A DNA stretch of 45,347 nt from the NCBI GenBank assembly GCA_009775265.1, contig VSPG01000003.1, positions 1 to 45,347 of the forward strand, written 5' to 3'. This stretch comes from Muribaculaceae bacterium. GTDB lineage: Bacteria; Bacteroidota; Bacteroidia; Bacteroidales; Muribaculaceae. The notes beneath the pieces are model-generated. The model was not told the DNA's origin and did no database searches. It saw only the letters and a list, made by a program, of their open reading frames with translations. How positions within the stretch are numbered: the first letter of the stretch is position 1; the number at the start of each line of letters is the position of its first letter. Positions 17,914 to 27,478 of the stretch are shown one piece after another. The position numbers were made by a program, and so were the translations under genes.

Positions 17914-18462
17914 CTATCGTTTGTTGTGCGGGCGCAAGCCCACGGCGCGGATTACGACCGCGAATATCATCGAAAGTATGGAGCCGCTGAACACACCGCC
18001 CCACAACAGCGCCAGTCCCACATCGACAGGACGCGGCACAAGGCCGCGGTCGATGACGGCGCGCACATCGTCGGCCATCGCCCTGGCCTCCGGCGAGCCC
18101 AGCGACGCATATACGTCGGCCGCCTGGGACAGCGATTCGCCCACCAGCCCGGGTTCCCACCACCGCAGCCACACTATGGCAAGCGCGGCCATCAGCAGCG
18201 ACCCGAAAAAGAAAATGCAGATGCCGTGCATCCACAGCATGGGGAATGTGCTCATGCCGCCGTCGGCCCTATAGGCACGGCGCAGCTGCACATAGGCCAG
18301 CACAGGCACCGCCACACACAGCAGCGGAAAGGCCAGCGAGGCCGCCGACACACGCATCGACAGCGCCCATGAGGCGAAGATGCCGCACAGCACGACACCC
18401 ATCACGGCGCCGTCCGAAGCACCGCGGCGGTAGACATTGTTGGTTGCCGAATTCTTATTCAT
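17914..18462 (-). CDS. DUF4199-like membrane protein
   Basis: This 182-residue protein has four hydrophobic segments. Examples are GAVMGVVLCGIFASWAL, SLAFPLLCVAVPVLAYV, and the C-terminal VGLALLWGGVFSGSILSMIF. The start is set at the ATG at 18460-18462 (MNKNSATNN), because a longer reading would run through the promoter region. Topology and its position in front of a DPM1-like glycosyltransferase fit the DUF4199 family. It is the first gene of the minus-strand operon. Confidence 0.8.
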   Translation of the reverse strand: MNKNSATNNVYRRGASDGAVMGVVLCGIFASWALSMRVSAASLAFPLLCVAVPVLAYVQLRRAYRADGGMSTFPMLWMHGICIFFFGSLLMAALAIVWLRWWEPGLVGESLSQAADVYASLGSPEARAMADDVRAVIDRGLVPRPVDVGLALLWGGVFSGSILSMIFAVVIRAVGLRPHNKR

Positions 18463-18474
18463 ATTTCTAACACG

Positions 18475-18482
18475 CAAAGTTA
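18475..18482 (-). promoter_or_regulatory. -7 element of the five-gene minus operon
   Basis: On the minus strand it reads TAACTTTG. It forms one arm of a perfect 9-bp inverted repeat with the ychF promoter element. Confidence 0.7.
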
Positions 18483-18495
18483 GCACATTTTTTAC

Positions 18496-18503
18496 TAACT
18501 TTG
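18496..18503 (+). promoter_or_regulatory. -7 element of ychF
   Basis: TAACTTTG lies 39 bp upstream of ychF. CAAAGTTAG (18475-18483) and CTAACTTTG (18495-18503) form a perfect inverted repeat with an 11-bp spacer, so the two divergent promoters face back to back and probably compete. Confidence 0.75.
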
Positions 18504-18542
18504 TAGCCTGAATCAACATTTTCACAAAACAAGCAATACACA

Positions 18543-19646
18543 ATGGCTCTAAAATGCGGCATAGTGGGGCTGCCCAATGTGGGCAAAAGCACACTTTTCA
18601 ACTGTCTGTCCAACGCCAAGGCCCAGTCGGCCAACTTTCCTTTCTGCACCATCGAACCCAACGTGGGCGTAATCAGCGTGCCCGACGATCGCCTCACCCG
18701 CCTCGTCGAGATGTGCTCGCCGCGCTCGGTAGTGCCCGCCACGGTTGAAATTGTCGACATTGCCGGCCTTGTGAAAGGCGCATCGCGCGGCGAGGGCCTC
18801 GGCAACAAGTTCCTGGCCAACATACGCGAGACCGACGCCATACTGCACGTGCTGCGCTGCTTCGACGACGACAACATAACGCATGTCGACGGCTCGGTCG
18901 ACCCCGTGCGCGACAAGGAGATAATCGAATACGAGCTTCTGCTCAAAGACATGGAAACCGTGGACTCACGCCTTGCACGCACAATCAAGCAGGCGCAGAC
19001 CGGCGGCGACAAAACGGCACGCATGCAGGCCGATGTGCTCCAGAGCATCAAGGAAGCCCTCGAGCAAGGCAAGCCGGCCCGTAGCGTAAGCTTCGACACC
19101 CCCGACGAGCAGAAATTCGTGCGTGAGCTGTTCCTGCTCACATCCAAGCCTGTGCTGTATGTGTGCAACGTGGACGACGCTTCCGCCGCCACCGGCAACG
19201 CCTACGTCGACGCTGTGCGCGAAGCCATCGCGTCGGAGGGAGCTTCGCTCATGGTGATAGCCGCACAGACCGAGAGCGAGATTTCCGAACTCGACACCTA
19301 CGAGGAGCGCGCCGAATTTCTTGAATCGATAGGCCTCGCCGAAAGCGGCGTGTCGCGCCTCATACGCGCCGCCTACGCCCTGCTCGACCTGCAGACCTAC
19401 TTCACAGCCGGACCCGACGAGGTGCGTGCCTGGACTTTTATCCGCGGCAGCAAGGCTCCGCGATGCGCCGGCATCATCCACACCGACTTCGAAAAAGGCT
19501 TCATCCGCGCCGAGGTCATCAAATACGACGATTATGTGCAGCTCGGCGGCGAAACAGCCGTGCGCGAGGCCGGACGCCTCGGGGTGGAAGGCAAGGAATA
19601 TGTGGTTCAGGACGGCGACATAATGCACTTCCGGTTCAACGTGTAA
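18543..19646 (+). CDS. ychF: Redox-regulated ribosome-associated ATPase YchF
   Basis: This 367-residue OBG-family P-loop NTPase is full length. G1 is GLPNVGKST at 9-17, G3 is DIAGLVKGASRGEGLG, and the G4 position carries NVDD rather than NKxD, in keeping with ATP preference in the family. The C-terminal TGS domain contains AGIIHTDFEKGFIRAEVIKYDDY and ends in the usual KEYVVQDGDIMHFRFNV. It binds ribosomes and affects stress-dependent translation. It is monocistronic, with a promoter shared in a divergent arrangement. Confidence 0.97.
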   Translation: MALKCGIVGLPNVGKSTLFNCLSNAKAQSANFPFCTIEPNVGVISVPDDRLTRLVEMCSPRSVVPATVEIVDIAGLVKGASRGEGLGNKFLANIRETDAILHVLRCFDDDNITHVDGSVDPVRDKEIIEYELLLKDMETVDSRLARTIKQAQTGGDKTARMQADVLQSIKEALEQGKPARSVSFDTPDEQKFVRELFLLTSKPVLYVCNVDDASAATGNAYVDAVREAIASEGASLMVIAAQTESEISELDTYEERAEFLESIGLAESGVSRLIRAAYALLDLQTYFTAGPDEVRAWTFIRGSKAPRCAGIIHTDFEKGFIRAEVIKYDDYVQLGGETAVREAGRLGVEGKEYVVQDGDIMHFRFNV

Positions 19647-19663
19647 GGCACACGCCAGTTGCA

Positions 19664-19695
19664 TTTGCATAAAACAAGAATTATCAATATCTTTG
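19664..19695 (+). promoter_or_regulatory. Full consensus promoter for the polysaccharide export operon
   Basis: The -33 TTTG (19664-19667) and -7 TATCTTTG (19688-19695) are separated by 20 bp, the textbook Bacteroidetes arrangement. The gene starts 31 bp later. Confidence 0.85.
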
Positions 19696-19726
19696 CGTTC
19701 TGTAAAAACACCTACATCCGAGACTT

Positions 19727-22132
19727 ATGCGATTTAAGACTACACTCCGCACACTCATAGCTGCGACGGCACTTTTCGCCGCGTGCGCTACTGCTTATGC
19801 CGAAATGACAGACGAACAGGTAATCCAGTACGTCCAGCAACAGAAAAAAAACGGCAAAACGGAGCGACAGATAGGAAAAGAACTCATTTCAAAAGGCGTC
19901 ACGCCCGCACAGCTTGAACGCCTGCGCGACGCACACTCCGGATCCGGAGCCCAGGAAACAGAATCCGGCGCTGCCGACAAGTCGGTGATGCGCGGACGCG
20001 CCGTAGAGGACAAGGAAGCCGAAGGCGAAACAGGCCTTGCTACGACCACACGCCAGGAAGTGCAAAAGGGTTCGGCCAATATATTCGGCCACAACGTGTT
20101 CTCCACGCAGTCTCTCACTTTCGAGCCCAACGAAAACCAGGCAACGCCCAAAGACTACCGTCTCGGACCCGGCGACGAGGTGATAATCGACATATGGGGC
20201 GAAAGCGAGGACCGTCTCCAGCAGACAATCTCGCCTGAAGGCAGCATCATCGTGGAACAGCTCGGCCCCATCTATCTGAACGGGCTGACAATAGACCAGG
20301 CCAACGCCCACCTGCGCAAGCTGTTTGCCAGCAAATATGCAGGCGTGGGCGACTCAGCCACCGAAATAAGCCTCAATCTCGGCAAAGTGCGCACGATACA
20401 GGTGAACATCATGGGCGAGGTAGTCACCCCCGGCACCTACCGCCTCTCGCCGTTCTCGACTATATTCCACGCCCTCTACCGCTCGGGAGGCATCACCGAC
20501 ATAGGCTCGATGCGAAACATAGAGGTGGTGCGCAACGGTCGCCGGCTCGCCGTGGCAGACGTATACGACTTCCTTTTCAACGGCAAGAACAGCAAGAACA
20601 TACACCTGCAGGAGGGCGACGTAATAATAGTGCCGCCATATGAGACTATGGTACGCATCGACGGCAACGTAAAGCGCCCCATGTACTATGAGACAAAGGA
20701 CGGCGAAACCCTTGCCGACGTGCTGGCCTTTGCCGGCGGATTCTCGGGCAACGCCTATACCGAGGCCGTGCGCGTGTCGCGTCTGGCCGGCCAGGAGAAC
20801 GAACTGTACAACGTGCACGCCGACGAGTTCGGTGGCTACAGCATGCAGAACGGCGACGTAGTGACCGTCGGACGCGCCCTTGACCGCTACACCAACCGCG
20901 TACAGGTGCGCGGACAGGTGATGCGCCCCGGATTCTATGCCCTCGGCGCCGAAATGCTCACTCTGCGCGGACTCATCGAAAAAGCACAGGGACTCGTCGA
21001 AGACGCTTACACCGAACGTGCGCTCATCTACCGCGAAGGAGCCGACCTGACACTTCAAGTCATCCCCGTCGACCTCGGAGCCGTACTCGAAGGCTCTGCG
21101 CCCGACATCGAGCTGCAACGGAACGACATCGTGGAAATCGCGAGCCTGCAGGAACTGAACAACCGCGGAGGTTTCACTATCCAAGGACTCGTGGCCGACC
21201 CCGGCACTTATCCTTATGCCAGAAACACCACTATCGACGACCTCATCCTCCAGGCCGGAGGACTCCTCGAAGGAGCGTCCGAGGCCCGTATCGAGGTGGC
21301 ACGGCGCATCGTCGACCCGACATCTCTGCATTCCAGCAACGAAATAGCCAAAGTATTCAACTTCGAGTACAAAGGCGGTAAAGTGGGCACCCCGGGTTTC
21401 CTGCTCGAGTCCAACGACATAGTGACCGTGCGCAAGAGTCCGGTCTACATGGCACAGCAACGCGTGGCCATAGGCGGAGAAGTGACATTTGAAGGCCCCT
21501 ACACCCTCTCGCAGCGCAACGAACGCCTGAGCGACCTCGTAAACCGCGCCGGCGGCCTCACCGATGCCGCTTACGTGCGCGGAGCACACCTCAGCCGTAA
21601 GATGACGGAAGACGAAATAGCCGCACGCACCGAAACCATCCGTATCGCACGCACGATGCAGAACGGCGAGTCCAACGACTCCATCTCCATGGAAAAGCTC
21701 GTCATCTCCGACAGGTACACCGTGGGCATCGACCTTGAAAAAGCACTTGCCGCACCCGGCGGCGACTACGACCTCGTGCTTCAGGAAGGCGATGTGCTTT
21801 TCATCCCGCAGCTCATAAGCACAGTGCGCGTGCACGGCGATGTGATGGTGCCCAACACCGTGTCCTACAAAGACGGCGCCAAACTCAAATACTACATAAA
21901 CCAGGCCGGCGGCTACGGAGAACGAGCCAAAAAAGGCAAAGCCTACGTGGTGTACATGAACGGTATGGTGGCAAAAGCCAGCCGCAACGTAAAAATCGAA
22001 CCCGGATGCCAGATCATAGTGCCCTCGAAAGCCCCGAGCACGGGTCCCAACTGGCAGGCCATCATGTCCGTGACCTCCGTAGGCGGAACACTCGGCACCA
22101 TGGCCGCAGCCATAGCCACGCTCCTGAAATAA
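19727..22132 (+). CDS. Polysaccharide export protein with multiple SLBB domains (Wza-like)
   Basis: This 801-residue exported protein has a signal peptide ending near AYAE (25). A helical, charged N-terminal region (about 26-110) follows. The Poly_export domain starts at YRLGPGDEVIIDIWGE (about 144-159). At least five SLBB-like repeats follow, recognised by V-G-V--PG-Y and L-A-GG patterns. Examples are NIMGEVVTPGTYRL, RIDGNVKRPMYYE, RGQVMRPGFYAL and QGLVADPGTYPYARN. It ends with a hydrophobic glycine-rich tail. It should form the periplasmic/outer membrane conduit for capsule or exopolysaccharide export. It is 21 bp upstream of the Wzz-like gene. No glycosyltransferase cluster lies beside it. 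Confidence 0.93.
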   Translation: MRFKTTLRTLIAATALFAACATAYAEMTDEQVIQYVQQQKKNGKTERQIGKELISKGVTPAQLERLRDAHSGSGAQETESGAADKSVMRGRAVEDKEAEGETGLATTTRQEVQKGSANIFGHNVFSTQSLTFEPNENQATPKDYRLGPGDEVIIDIWGESEDRLQQTISPEGSIIVEQLGPIYLNGLTIDQANAHLRKLFASKYAGVGDSATEISLNLGKVRTIQVNIMGEVVTPGTYRLSPFSTIFHALYRSGGITDIGSMRNIEVVRNGRRLAVADVYDFLFNGKNSKNIHLQEGDVIIVPPYETMVRIDGNVKRPMYYETKDGETLADVLAFAGGFSGNAYTEAVRVSRLAGQENELYNVHADEFGGYSMQNGDVVTVGRALDRYTNRVQVRGQVMRPGFYALGAEMLTLRGLIEKAQGLVEDAYTERALIYREGADLTLQVIPVDLGAVLEGSAPDIELQRNDIVEIASLQELNNRGGFTIQGLVADPGTYPYARNTTIDDLILQAGGLLEGASEARIEVARRIVDPTSLHSSNEIAKVFNFEYKGGKVGTPGFLLESNDIVTVRKSPVYMAQQRVAIGGEVTFEGPYTLSQRNERLSDLVNRAGGLTDAAYVRGAHLSRKMTEDEIAARTETIRIARTMQNGESNDSISMEKLVISDRYTVGIDLEKALAAPGGDYDLVLQEGDVLFIPQLISTVRVHGDVMVPNTVSYKDGAKLKYYINQAGGYGERAKKGKAYVVYMNGMVAKASRNVKIEPGCQIIVPSKAPSTGPNWQAIMSVTSVGGTLGTMAAAIATLLK

Positions 22133-22153
22133 ACCCCGCACCACACTACACAT

Positions 22154-23260
22154 ATGACAGACGAGAAGAACAACTTGAATCCGCACGACGACGAAGTGCA
22201 GGAAATAGACCTCATGGACCTCGCGAAAAAGCTGTGGTCGGCACGCAGATTCATCCTAAAAGCAGCTGCATACGGCATTGTGGTCGGACTCGTGGTGGCG
22301 TTTTCAATTCCGCGCGAATACACCACCACCATAAAACTCGCCCCGGAACTGGGCGACAACAAGCAGGCCGCCGGTGGCCTCGGAGCCTTGGCGTCCATGG
22401 CAGGCCTAAACGCTGGCGGCGCAAGCAAAGAAGCGGTGACTCCACAGCTTTATCCCGACATCGTATCGTCCATACCCTTTGCGGTAGGACTTTTCGATGT
22501 GCCCGTCACTGACATCTCCGGTAAAAACCACACCACCATACGCCGCTTCATAGAAGAAGACACATCGGAGCCATGGTGGAGCACACTGAAAGCTATACCC
22601 GGAATGGCCATAGGCGGCGTGAAATCCCTGTTCACCGACGAAGACGACGAAGCCGCATCCGACACAATCAACGCATTCAGGCTGTCCCGCAGAGAAGCAG
22701 CAGTGGCAGGAGCAATCATCGAACGCATAGGAATCGATGTCGACAACAAGACTTTTGTAGTCACTCTTTCCACGACTATGCAGGACCCGATGGTGTCGGC
22801 TCTGCTCGCCGACACTGTCGTGGAACGGCTGAAAACCTATGTGACGGAATACCGCACTTCCAAAGCGAAAGAAGACCTCAAATACGCAGAAAAGCTCAAC
22901 GAAGAAGCCAAGGCCGACTACCATAAGGCACAGCAGACCTATGCCGACTATATGGACAAGAACCAAGGCATCGTGTTGCGCTCGGCGCGTACCGAACAGG
23001 AACGCCTACAGAACGAAGCCGCTCTCGCTTTCAATCTCTACAACGCCACAGCCCAGCGCCTGCAGTCGGCCAAGGCAAAAGTGCAGGAAATCACTCCTGT
23101 CTACGCTGTCGTCCAGCCTGCGAGCGTGCCGCTCACCCCATCCAAGCCATCCAAGCCGATGATTATAGTGGTATTCGTGTTCCTTGCGGCCGCAGGGGCA
23201 TCTGCATGGGTGCTTTTCGGCAAAAACATCGTGGCCGATTTAAAAAAGCAAAAGAACTGA
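22154..23260 (+). CDS. Wzz-like polysaccharide chain-length determinant
   Basis: This 368-residue inner-membrane protein has two transmembrane segments, near 35-52 and 340-358. It has a large periplasmic part with coiled-coil character (about 235-315, SKAKEDLKYAEKLNEEAKA). The proline-rich block before TM2, VPLTPSKPSKP, is the Wzz signature. It lacks a C-terminal tyrosine kinase domain, so it is a copolymerase of the Wzz type only. It works with the SLBB protein just upstream in the same transcript. Confidence 0.92.
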   Translation: MTDEKNNLNPHDDEVQEIDLMDLAKKLWSARRFILKAAAYGIVVGLVVAFSIPREYTTTIKLAPELGDNKQAAGGLGALASMAGLNAGGASKEAVTPQLYPDIVSSIPFAVGLFDVPVTDISGKNHTTIRRFIEEDTSEPWWSTLKAIPGMAIGGVKSLFTDEDDEAASDTINAFRLSRREAAVAGAIIERIGIDVDNKTFVVTLSTTMQDPMVSALLADTVVERLKTYVTEYRTSKAKEDLKYAEKLNEEAKADYHKAQQTYADYMDKNQGIVLRSARTEQERLQNEAALAFNLYNATAQRLQSAKAKVQEITPVYAVVQPASVPLTPSKPSKPMIIVVFVFLAAAGASAWVLFGKNIVADLKKQKN

Positions 23261-23278
23261 TAATCCTCCCATAAGTCC

Positions 23279-23319
23279 GCGCCCCAAAAGTTGTCATCCG
23301 ACTTTTGGGGCGCAGTTTA
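23279..23319 (+). terminator. Terminator of the export operon
   Basis: A perfect 13-bp stem, GCGCCCCAAAAGT with ACTTTTGGGGCGC, has a 9-nt loop and is followed by AGTTTAT. It starts 18 bp after the stop codon. Confidence 0.85.
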
Positions 23320-23461
23320 TTGTAGGGATACTGTCGCCAATCCTCATCATGCGGCTCTGCCATTTTAGTAGCAGGACGCAAAACCATGGGCTGCGCCGGA
23401 AATGCACAATACGTAAAGTCATCTTACGTCATCTGCGACATGCGCAATGCATAACGCCTAA

Positions 23462-23677
23462 GAGGTTGTTTAATAATGCTTGTTAACGACAGGGTGGTGT
23501 ATTTTATGTTAAGGTGCAGTTTATGAGGAGGAAGCAATGGGGTGCCATTGTGACCGACGAGTAAATGTGCGTTAACATAAAAGACGCCATGCAGAAGTAA
23601 TTTTAAATTTTTGTTAAGGTTGTCGACAATGGAATTGGCAACCCCCCTGTCATTAACAAGTATTATTAAACAACCTC
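23462..23677. mobile_element. MITE 1, 216 bp with 33-bp terminal inverted repeats
   Basis: The left end starts GAGGTTGTTTAATAATGC and the right end is its inverted copy; 31 of 33 terminal positions match. The flanks are TAA and TGA, both fitting a TNA target, though not identical. There is no coding capacity. It shares end sequences with MITE 2 at 40044, a solo end at 32290 and a tip-to-tip hairpin at 39257. It occupies most of the gene-free space between the Wzz gene and the TonB receptor. The remaining bases there show only the terminators. Confidence 0.8.
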
Positions 23678-23748
23678 TGAATTGTATCGCATCGCTAATG
23701 CGCCAGTGCAGTAGCGCCGGCGGCAACTCCGATTTTAAGGTGTCTCAT

Positions 23749-23789
23749 AAATATAACGAAACCGGTGCGTCTCGCATGAGACGCACCGG
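23749..23789 (-). terminator. Terminator of the TonB receptor gene
   Basis: A perfect 12-bp stem, CCGGTGCGTCTC with its complement, has loop GCAT. On the minus strand it is followed by TTTCGTTATATTT. It lies 31 bp beyond the receptor stop codon. Confidence 0.85.
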
Positions 23790-23819
23790 CCATATTGTAT
23801 GATAGCGTGGCGCTACGGG

Positions 23820-26800
23820 TTATTTGAAGATGTACTTGACGCCTACCTGCATCTGCCAGCACTGGCTGTTGTTGAAGGAGTAGTCATAGGTCTGCGAGTA
23901 GTATTCGCCGTTGGCGTTCTTCTGCATGGAGAACTGGGGCTTGTTGTCGGCGGTGCGGCCTTCATACTTGAGGACACGGCATCCGTTGCTGGCCTGTGTG
24001 GCGATTTTCTGCACACCCCAGCTGCTGTTGAGCAGGTTGCCGAAGTTCATGATGTCGAAGCTGAGCTGGATGGCGTGTTTGGTCTTACCCACCTTGAACT
24101 CGAATTCTTCCATGAGACGGAGGTCGAACTGGTGAATCCAGGGTGCACGGGCTGCATATGCCTCGGCATACTGGCCGCGGTGGCTGTTGAGGTACTTGTC
24201 CTGGTTGACGAATGCCTCGAAGGCCACGGCATCGTCCTGACTCTTGAAGTAGCCGGGAGTTTCAGCTGCTGTGGGGATGTAGATAAGGTCGTTGGCAATT
24301 CCGTCGCCGTTCATGTCGTTGGTATAGCAGAAGCTGTTGCCCGTGGCGCTGTAGCCGGTGTAGAAGATGCTGATGTTGGTGTTGCGCGCCAGGCCTTTAT
24401 ATTCGAAAGGAATTGTCCATGTGGCGCTGCCGATAAGGCGGTCGGGAATCACGTAGCGCGAGCGCTGCACGGTTCCGAAGTTGGGACCGTCTACAGTGAT
24501 GAGGCCCTGCCATGTGCTCACGGGGTCGTTGCCGGGCATGCCGCTCACTTCCTTGCTTTCCGTGTGGGTGTAGGCGAGCATGAGGTTGAGCATGTCCACG
24601 GGCTGCATGTTGGCTGTGAGGTTGAAGGTGTAGCCGTAGCCCTTGCTGGTGTTGTCGAGCAATACGGCGTTTTTGCCTTTCACGTAAGTGTAGTCCGGGG
24701 CGTATATCATGCGATTGTCGGCACCGGCAAAATATTCAGCACCTTTGCCGCCGTTCCACTGGTCGATGGGCTTGATGTTGATGTTGTTGATGGTGACGGC
24801 GTTGATGTTCTTGGTGTACATGAACTCGCCGGTGAGGGTGAAGGGGAATTTCACGGGCACCTGCCAGTCGAGAGCGAGGCTTGATTTCCACACCTGGGGC
24901 ATCTTGAAGTCGTCGGCCACACCGCTGATTTTGCTGCCGGCCACGTGGTTCTCGTCGCTGAGCTGGGTGGGCATGCCGAATTTCTGAATCATATCGTCGA
25001 CATTAGTGATCATGCCGCCTGCGAGTTTGGCGAGGTTGGGGTCCGCGCCGACAGGTACGCCGTTCTCATATGTCGTCTTGTACGTCACGGAGTTCTGCAC
25101 CATGCCGGCGTTGGTGGGCATGTTGGTGAAGAACACGAGGGGCAGACGGCCGGTGAAGATGCCTGTGCCGCCGCGCACGCGCAGGCTCTTGTTGCCGAGC
25201 ACGTCCCAGTTGAAGCCCACGCGGGGCGACACCTGCATGCGGTTTGCGGGCCATTTGCCTGTGTCGATATGCTGGCCGCCGAAGTTGAGGGCGTAGATGG
25301 CTTTGTTGCGGGCGAGGTCGCTGTTGTCGAACATCAGTTCGTCGAGGCGCACGCCGTAGGTGAGTTTGAACTTCTTGCTGATGTTCCACTCGTCCTGGAG
25401 ATAGATGCCGAGCTGGTTGAAGGTGACCTGTGCGTTAGGTTCCTTTTCACCGTTGAAGCCGTAGGTGAGAGCGAAGCTTTCGGGAGCTGCGCCGTTGAGG
25501 AAGTCCTCCACGGAATAGTAGCGGTAGTAGCCTGTGCCGTTACGCATGTAGGCGTTGTTGGCGTACTGGTGCTCGAAACTGATGCCACCCATGAGACGGT
25601 GGTTGCCAATGTTCCACGTCACGTTGTCGGTGACATTATAGATTTTGTTCTTGACGCCGTTGTTCCACGTGAAAAGTTCGTAGCCGGCGCTCATGTAGGG
25701 CTCGAGGATGGGGTTGCCGGCATCGTCGAATCCGGCCATGATGTCAATGAAGGGGAAAGGGCTGGAGTTGCTGCCGCGCATGTCCTCGATGTTGGTGTAG
25801 GTGAACAGGAGCTGGTTGCTCAGATTGTCAGTGAAGCGGCTGTTGAAGTCGAGCGCCCACGATGTCACCTTGTTGTCCATGGAGTACATAGAGTTGGCGA
25901 ACGCCATCGACATGGGTCCTACACGGCTTGTGCCGTTGAGACGGTAGCCCGTGTCGGACGAGTTGCCGTTGGGAGCGTTCCAGGTGGAGTTCTTGGTATG
26001 GTTGAAGCGGAGGCTGAGTTTGTGGAAATCGTTGATGTTCCAGTCGAGTCGGCCGAGGAACTTGTTGTTCGAGGCGTCGCCGGGGAAGTTGCTGTAGCTT
26101 CCGGGATCGTAGCCGTACTTGTTGCGGAGATGGTCGCCCACGCGCTGCATGTCGCTGGCGAGAGTGCGCGACACCATGCCGTCTACGGCTTCTCCGTCCT
26201 CACGGGCGCGGTATTTGATTACCTGGAAAGGCGTGGTTTCGTGTTCGTAGTTGGCGAAGAAGAAAAGTTTGTTCTTCACGATGGGGCCGCCGAGAGTGAA
26301 GCCGTAGATGGTCTTGCTTTCGTCGGCGCGTCCGCCGAGGTCCTCACCGTTGATGCGGTTGCCGCGGAGGTCCTGGTTGGTATAATATACGTAGGCCGTG
26401 CCTTTGAAGTCGTTGGTACCCGACTTCGTGATGGCGTTCACGCCACCGCCGATGAAGTTGGTCTGACGCACGTCGAACGGAGCCACAACCACCTGCATTT
26501 CCTCGATAGCGTCCATCGAGATGGGGTTGCCGCCGCCGGGAAGCGATTCGGAAAGACCGAAGTTGTTGTTGAAGTTGGCTCCGTCGATGGTGAAGTTGGT
26601 CGAGCGTCCGTCGCCGCCGGCGAAGCTCATGCCGTTGGCATAAGGCGACATGCGGGCGAGGTCGGAGATGCTGCGGTTCACAGTGGGAGTGGAGAGAATC
26701 TGAGCTTGCGAGATGTTGGTGGTGGCGCCGGTTTTCTCTGCCGAGAACTTGCTGGCACGGCCTCTGACAACAAGTTCGCCGAGCTCTGTCGAACCCGGCG

Positions 26801-27143
26801 TCAAATATACGTTCAATTCCTCGATTTCACCCAGCTGAAGCATGATGTTCTCAAATGCCACGGGCTGCATGCCTACATACGACACTCGCACCGTGTAAGG
26901 GCCGCCGACGCGCATACCTTGTATGCTGTAACGGCCGTCGACGTTGCTCACCGCCGTGTAGCGGGTGCCCGAAGGCTCGTGCGTGGCCACAATCGAAGCG
27001 CCGATTATAGGCTCTGCGTTGTTTTCGGTGATAAGACCGGCCATGGAAGCCGTGGTCACCTGTGCTATCGCGGAAAAACTAAAAAAGACGAGCATAAGAG
27101 CCGCGAAAACTCTCATAGTCGTCTGCCTAAAACGTAGTAACAT
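23820..27143 (-). CDS. Oar-like TonB-dependent receptor with CarboxypepD-type domain
   Basis: This outer membrane receptor of about 1107 residues has a signal peptide (core RVFAALMLVFFSFSAIAQ). A carboxypeptidase-regulatory-like domain (ASMAGLITENNAEPIIGASI to about 125) and a plug region (TVNRSISDLARMSPYANG...FTIDGANFNNNFG) follow. The barrel is long and ends in VGVKYIFK, with terminal aromatic. It resembles OmpA-related Oar proteins more than SusC and has no SusD partner. The start is uncertain. I use the ATG at 27143; the ATG at 27116 also gives a good signal peptide. The longer TTG reading at 27185 lies inside the -7 promoter element and is unlikely. The gene is alone, with its own terminator; the substrate is unknown. 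Confidence 0.9.
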   Translation of the reverse strand: MLLRFRQTTMRVFAALMLVFFSFSAIAQVTTASMAGLITENNAEPIIGASIVATHEPSGTRYTAVSNVDGRYSIQGMRVGGPYTVRVSYVGMQPVAFENIMLQLGEIEELNVYLTPGSTELGELVVRGRASKFSAEKTGATTNISQAQILSTPTVNRSISDLARMSPYANGMSFAGGDGRSTNFTIDGANFNNNFGLSESLPGGGNPISMDAIEEMQVVVAPFDVRQTNFIGGGVNAITKSGTNDFKGTAYVYYTNQDLRGNRINGEDLGGRADESKTIYGFTLGGPIVKNKLFFFANYEHETTPFQVIKYRAREDGEAVDGMVSRTLASDMQRVGDHLRNKYGYDPGSYSNFPGDASNNKFLGRLDWNINDFHKLSLRFNHTKNSTWNAPNGNSSDTGYRLNGTSRVGPMSMAFANSMYSMDNKVTSWALDFNSRFTDNLSNQLLFTYTNIEDMRGSNSSPFPFIDIMAGFDDAGNPILEPYMSAGYELFTWNNGVKNKIYNVTDNVTWNIGNHRLMGGISFEHQYANNAYMRNGTGYYRYYSVEDFLNGAAPESFALTYGFNGEKEPNAQVTFNQLGIYLQDEWNISKKFKLTYGVRLDELMFDNSDLARNKAIYALNFGGQHIDTGKWPANRMQVSPRVGFNWDVLGNKSLRVRGGTGIFTGRLPLVFFTNMPTNAGMVQNSVTYKTTYENGVPVGADPNLAKLAGGMITNVDDMIQKFGMPTQLSDENHVAGSKISGVADDFKMPQVWKSSLALDWQVPVKFPFTLTGEFMYTKNINAVTINNINIKPIDQWNGGKGAEYFAGADNRMIYAPDYTYVKGKNAVLLDNTSKGYGYTFNLTANMQPVDMLNLMLAYTHTESKEVSGMPGNDPVSTWQGLITVDGPNFGTVQRSRYVIPDRLIGSATWTIPFEYKGLARNTNISIFYTGYSATGNSFCYTNDMNGDGIANDLIYIPTAAETPGYFKSQDDAVAFEAFVNQDKYLNSHRGQYAEAYAARAPWIHQFDLRLMEEFEFKVGKTKHAIQLSFDIMNFGNLLNSSWGVQKIATQASNGCRVLKYEGRTADNKPQFSMQKNANGEYYSQTYDYSFNNSQCWQMQVGVKYIFK

Positions 27144-27182
27144 AGCGTTTAGAATAGAAAATTGGATAATTATTGGACGCTG

Positions 27183-27190
27183 CAAAGGTA
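27183..27190 (-). promoter_or_regulatory. -7 element of the TonB receptor gene
   Basis: On the minus strand it reads TACCTTTG, 40 bp upstream of the preferred start at 27143. Confidence 0.7.
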
Positions 27191-27387
27191 TGACAATAAT
27201 TGTTAACGATACTGAATATATGTGTTACAATTATGCTACAAATGCCAAAAAGCATAATTAATCAACATAGTTCACACTGCTACACATTTATTATATTATA
27301 GCGACGTATTTGGATAAAAATGCTTAAGCCGGCGTAACAGGAGTCATATTTTTTTTGCCGAGCACGCCAATTGTCGAAAAATTTCCG

Positions 27388-27395
27388 TAAATTTG
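27388..27395 (+). promoter_or_regulatory. -7 element of gapA
   Basis: TAAATTTG fits TAnnTTTG, leaving a leader of about 80 nt before gapA. A TTG at 27371-27373 is closer than the typical -33 position. Confidence 0.65.
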
Positions 27396-27478
27396 CTGCG
27401 CCGAAAGGCGCCACCCCCGCAAAGGGCGGTCTGAGAACGTAAACATTCATAACCCAATAGTTTATATCAACAACAATT

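Larger units (their letters stand above)
27144..27478. other. Divergent intergenic region
   Basis: It contains the 5' leader and promoter of the TonB receptor on the left and the gapA promoter on the right. Between them is an AT-rich stretch (about 27190-27350) in which I see no gene, hairpin or repeat. Confidence 0.6.

Noticed and set aside
27117..27185. TTG start at 27185 for the TonB receptor
   Set aside because: That codon lies inside the TACCTTTG promoter element, so it cannot be in the transcript.
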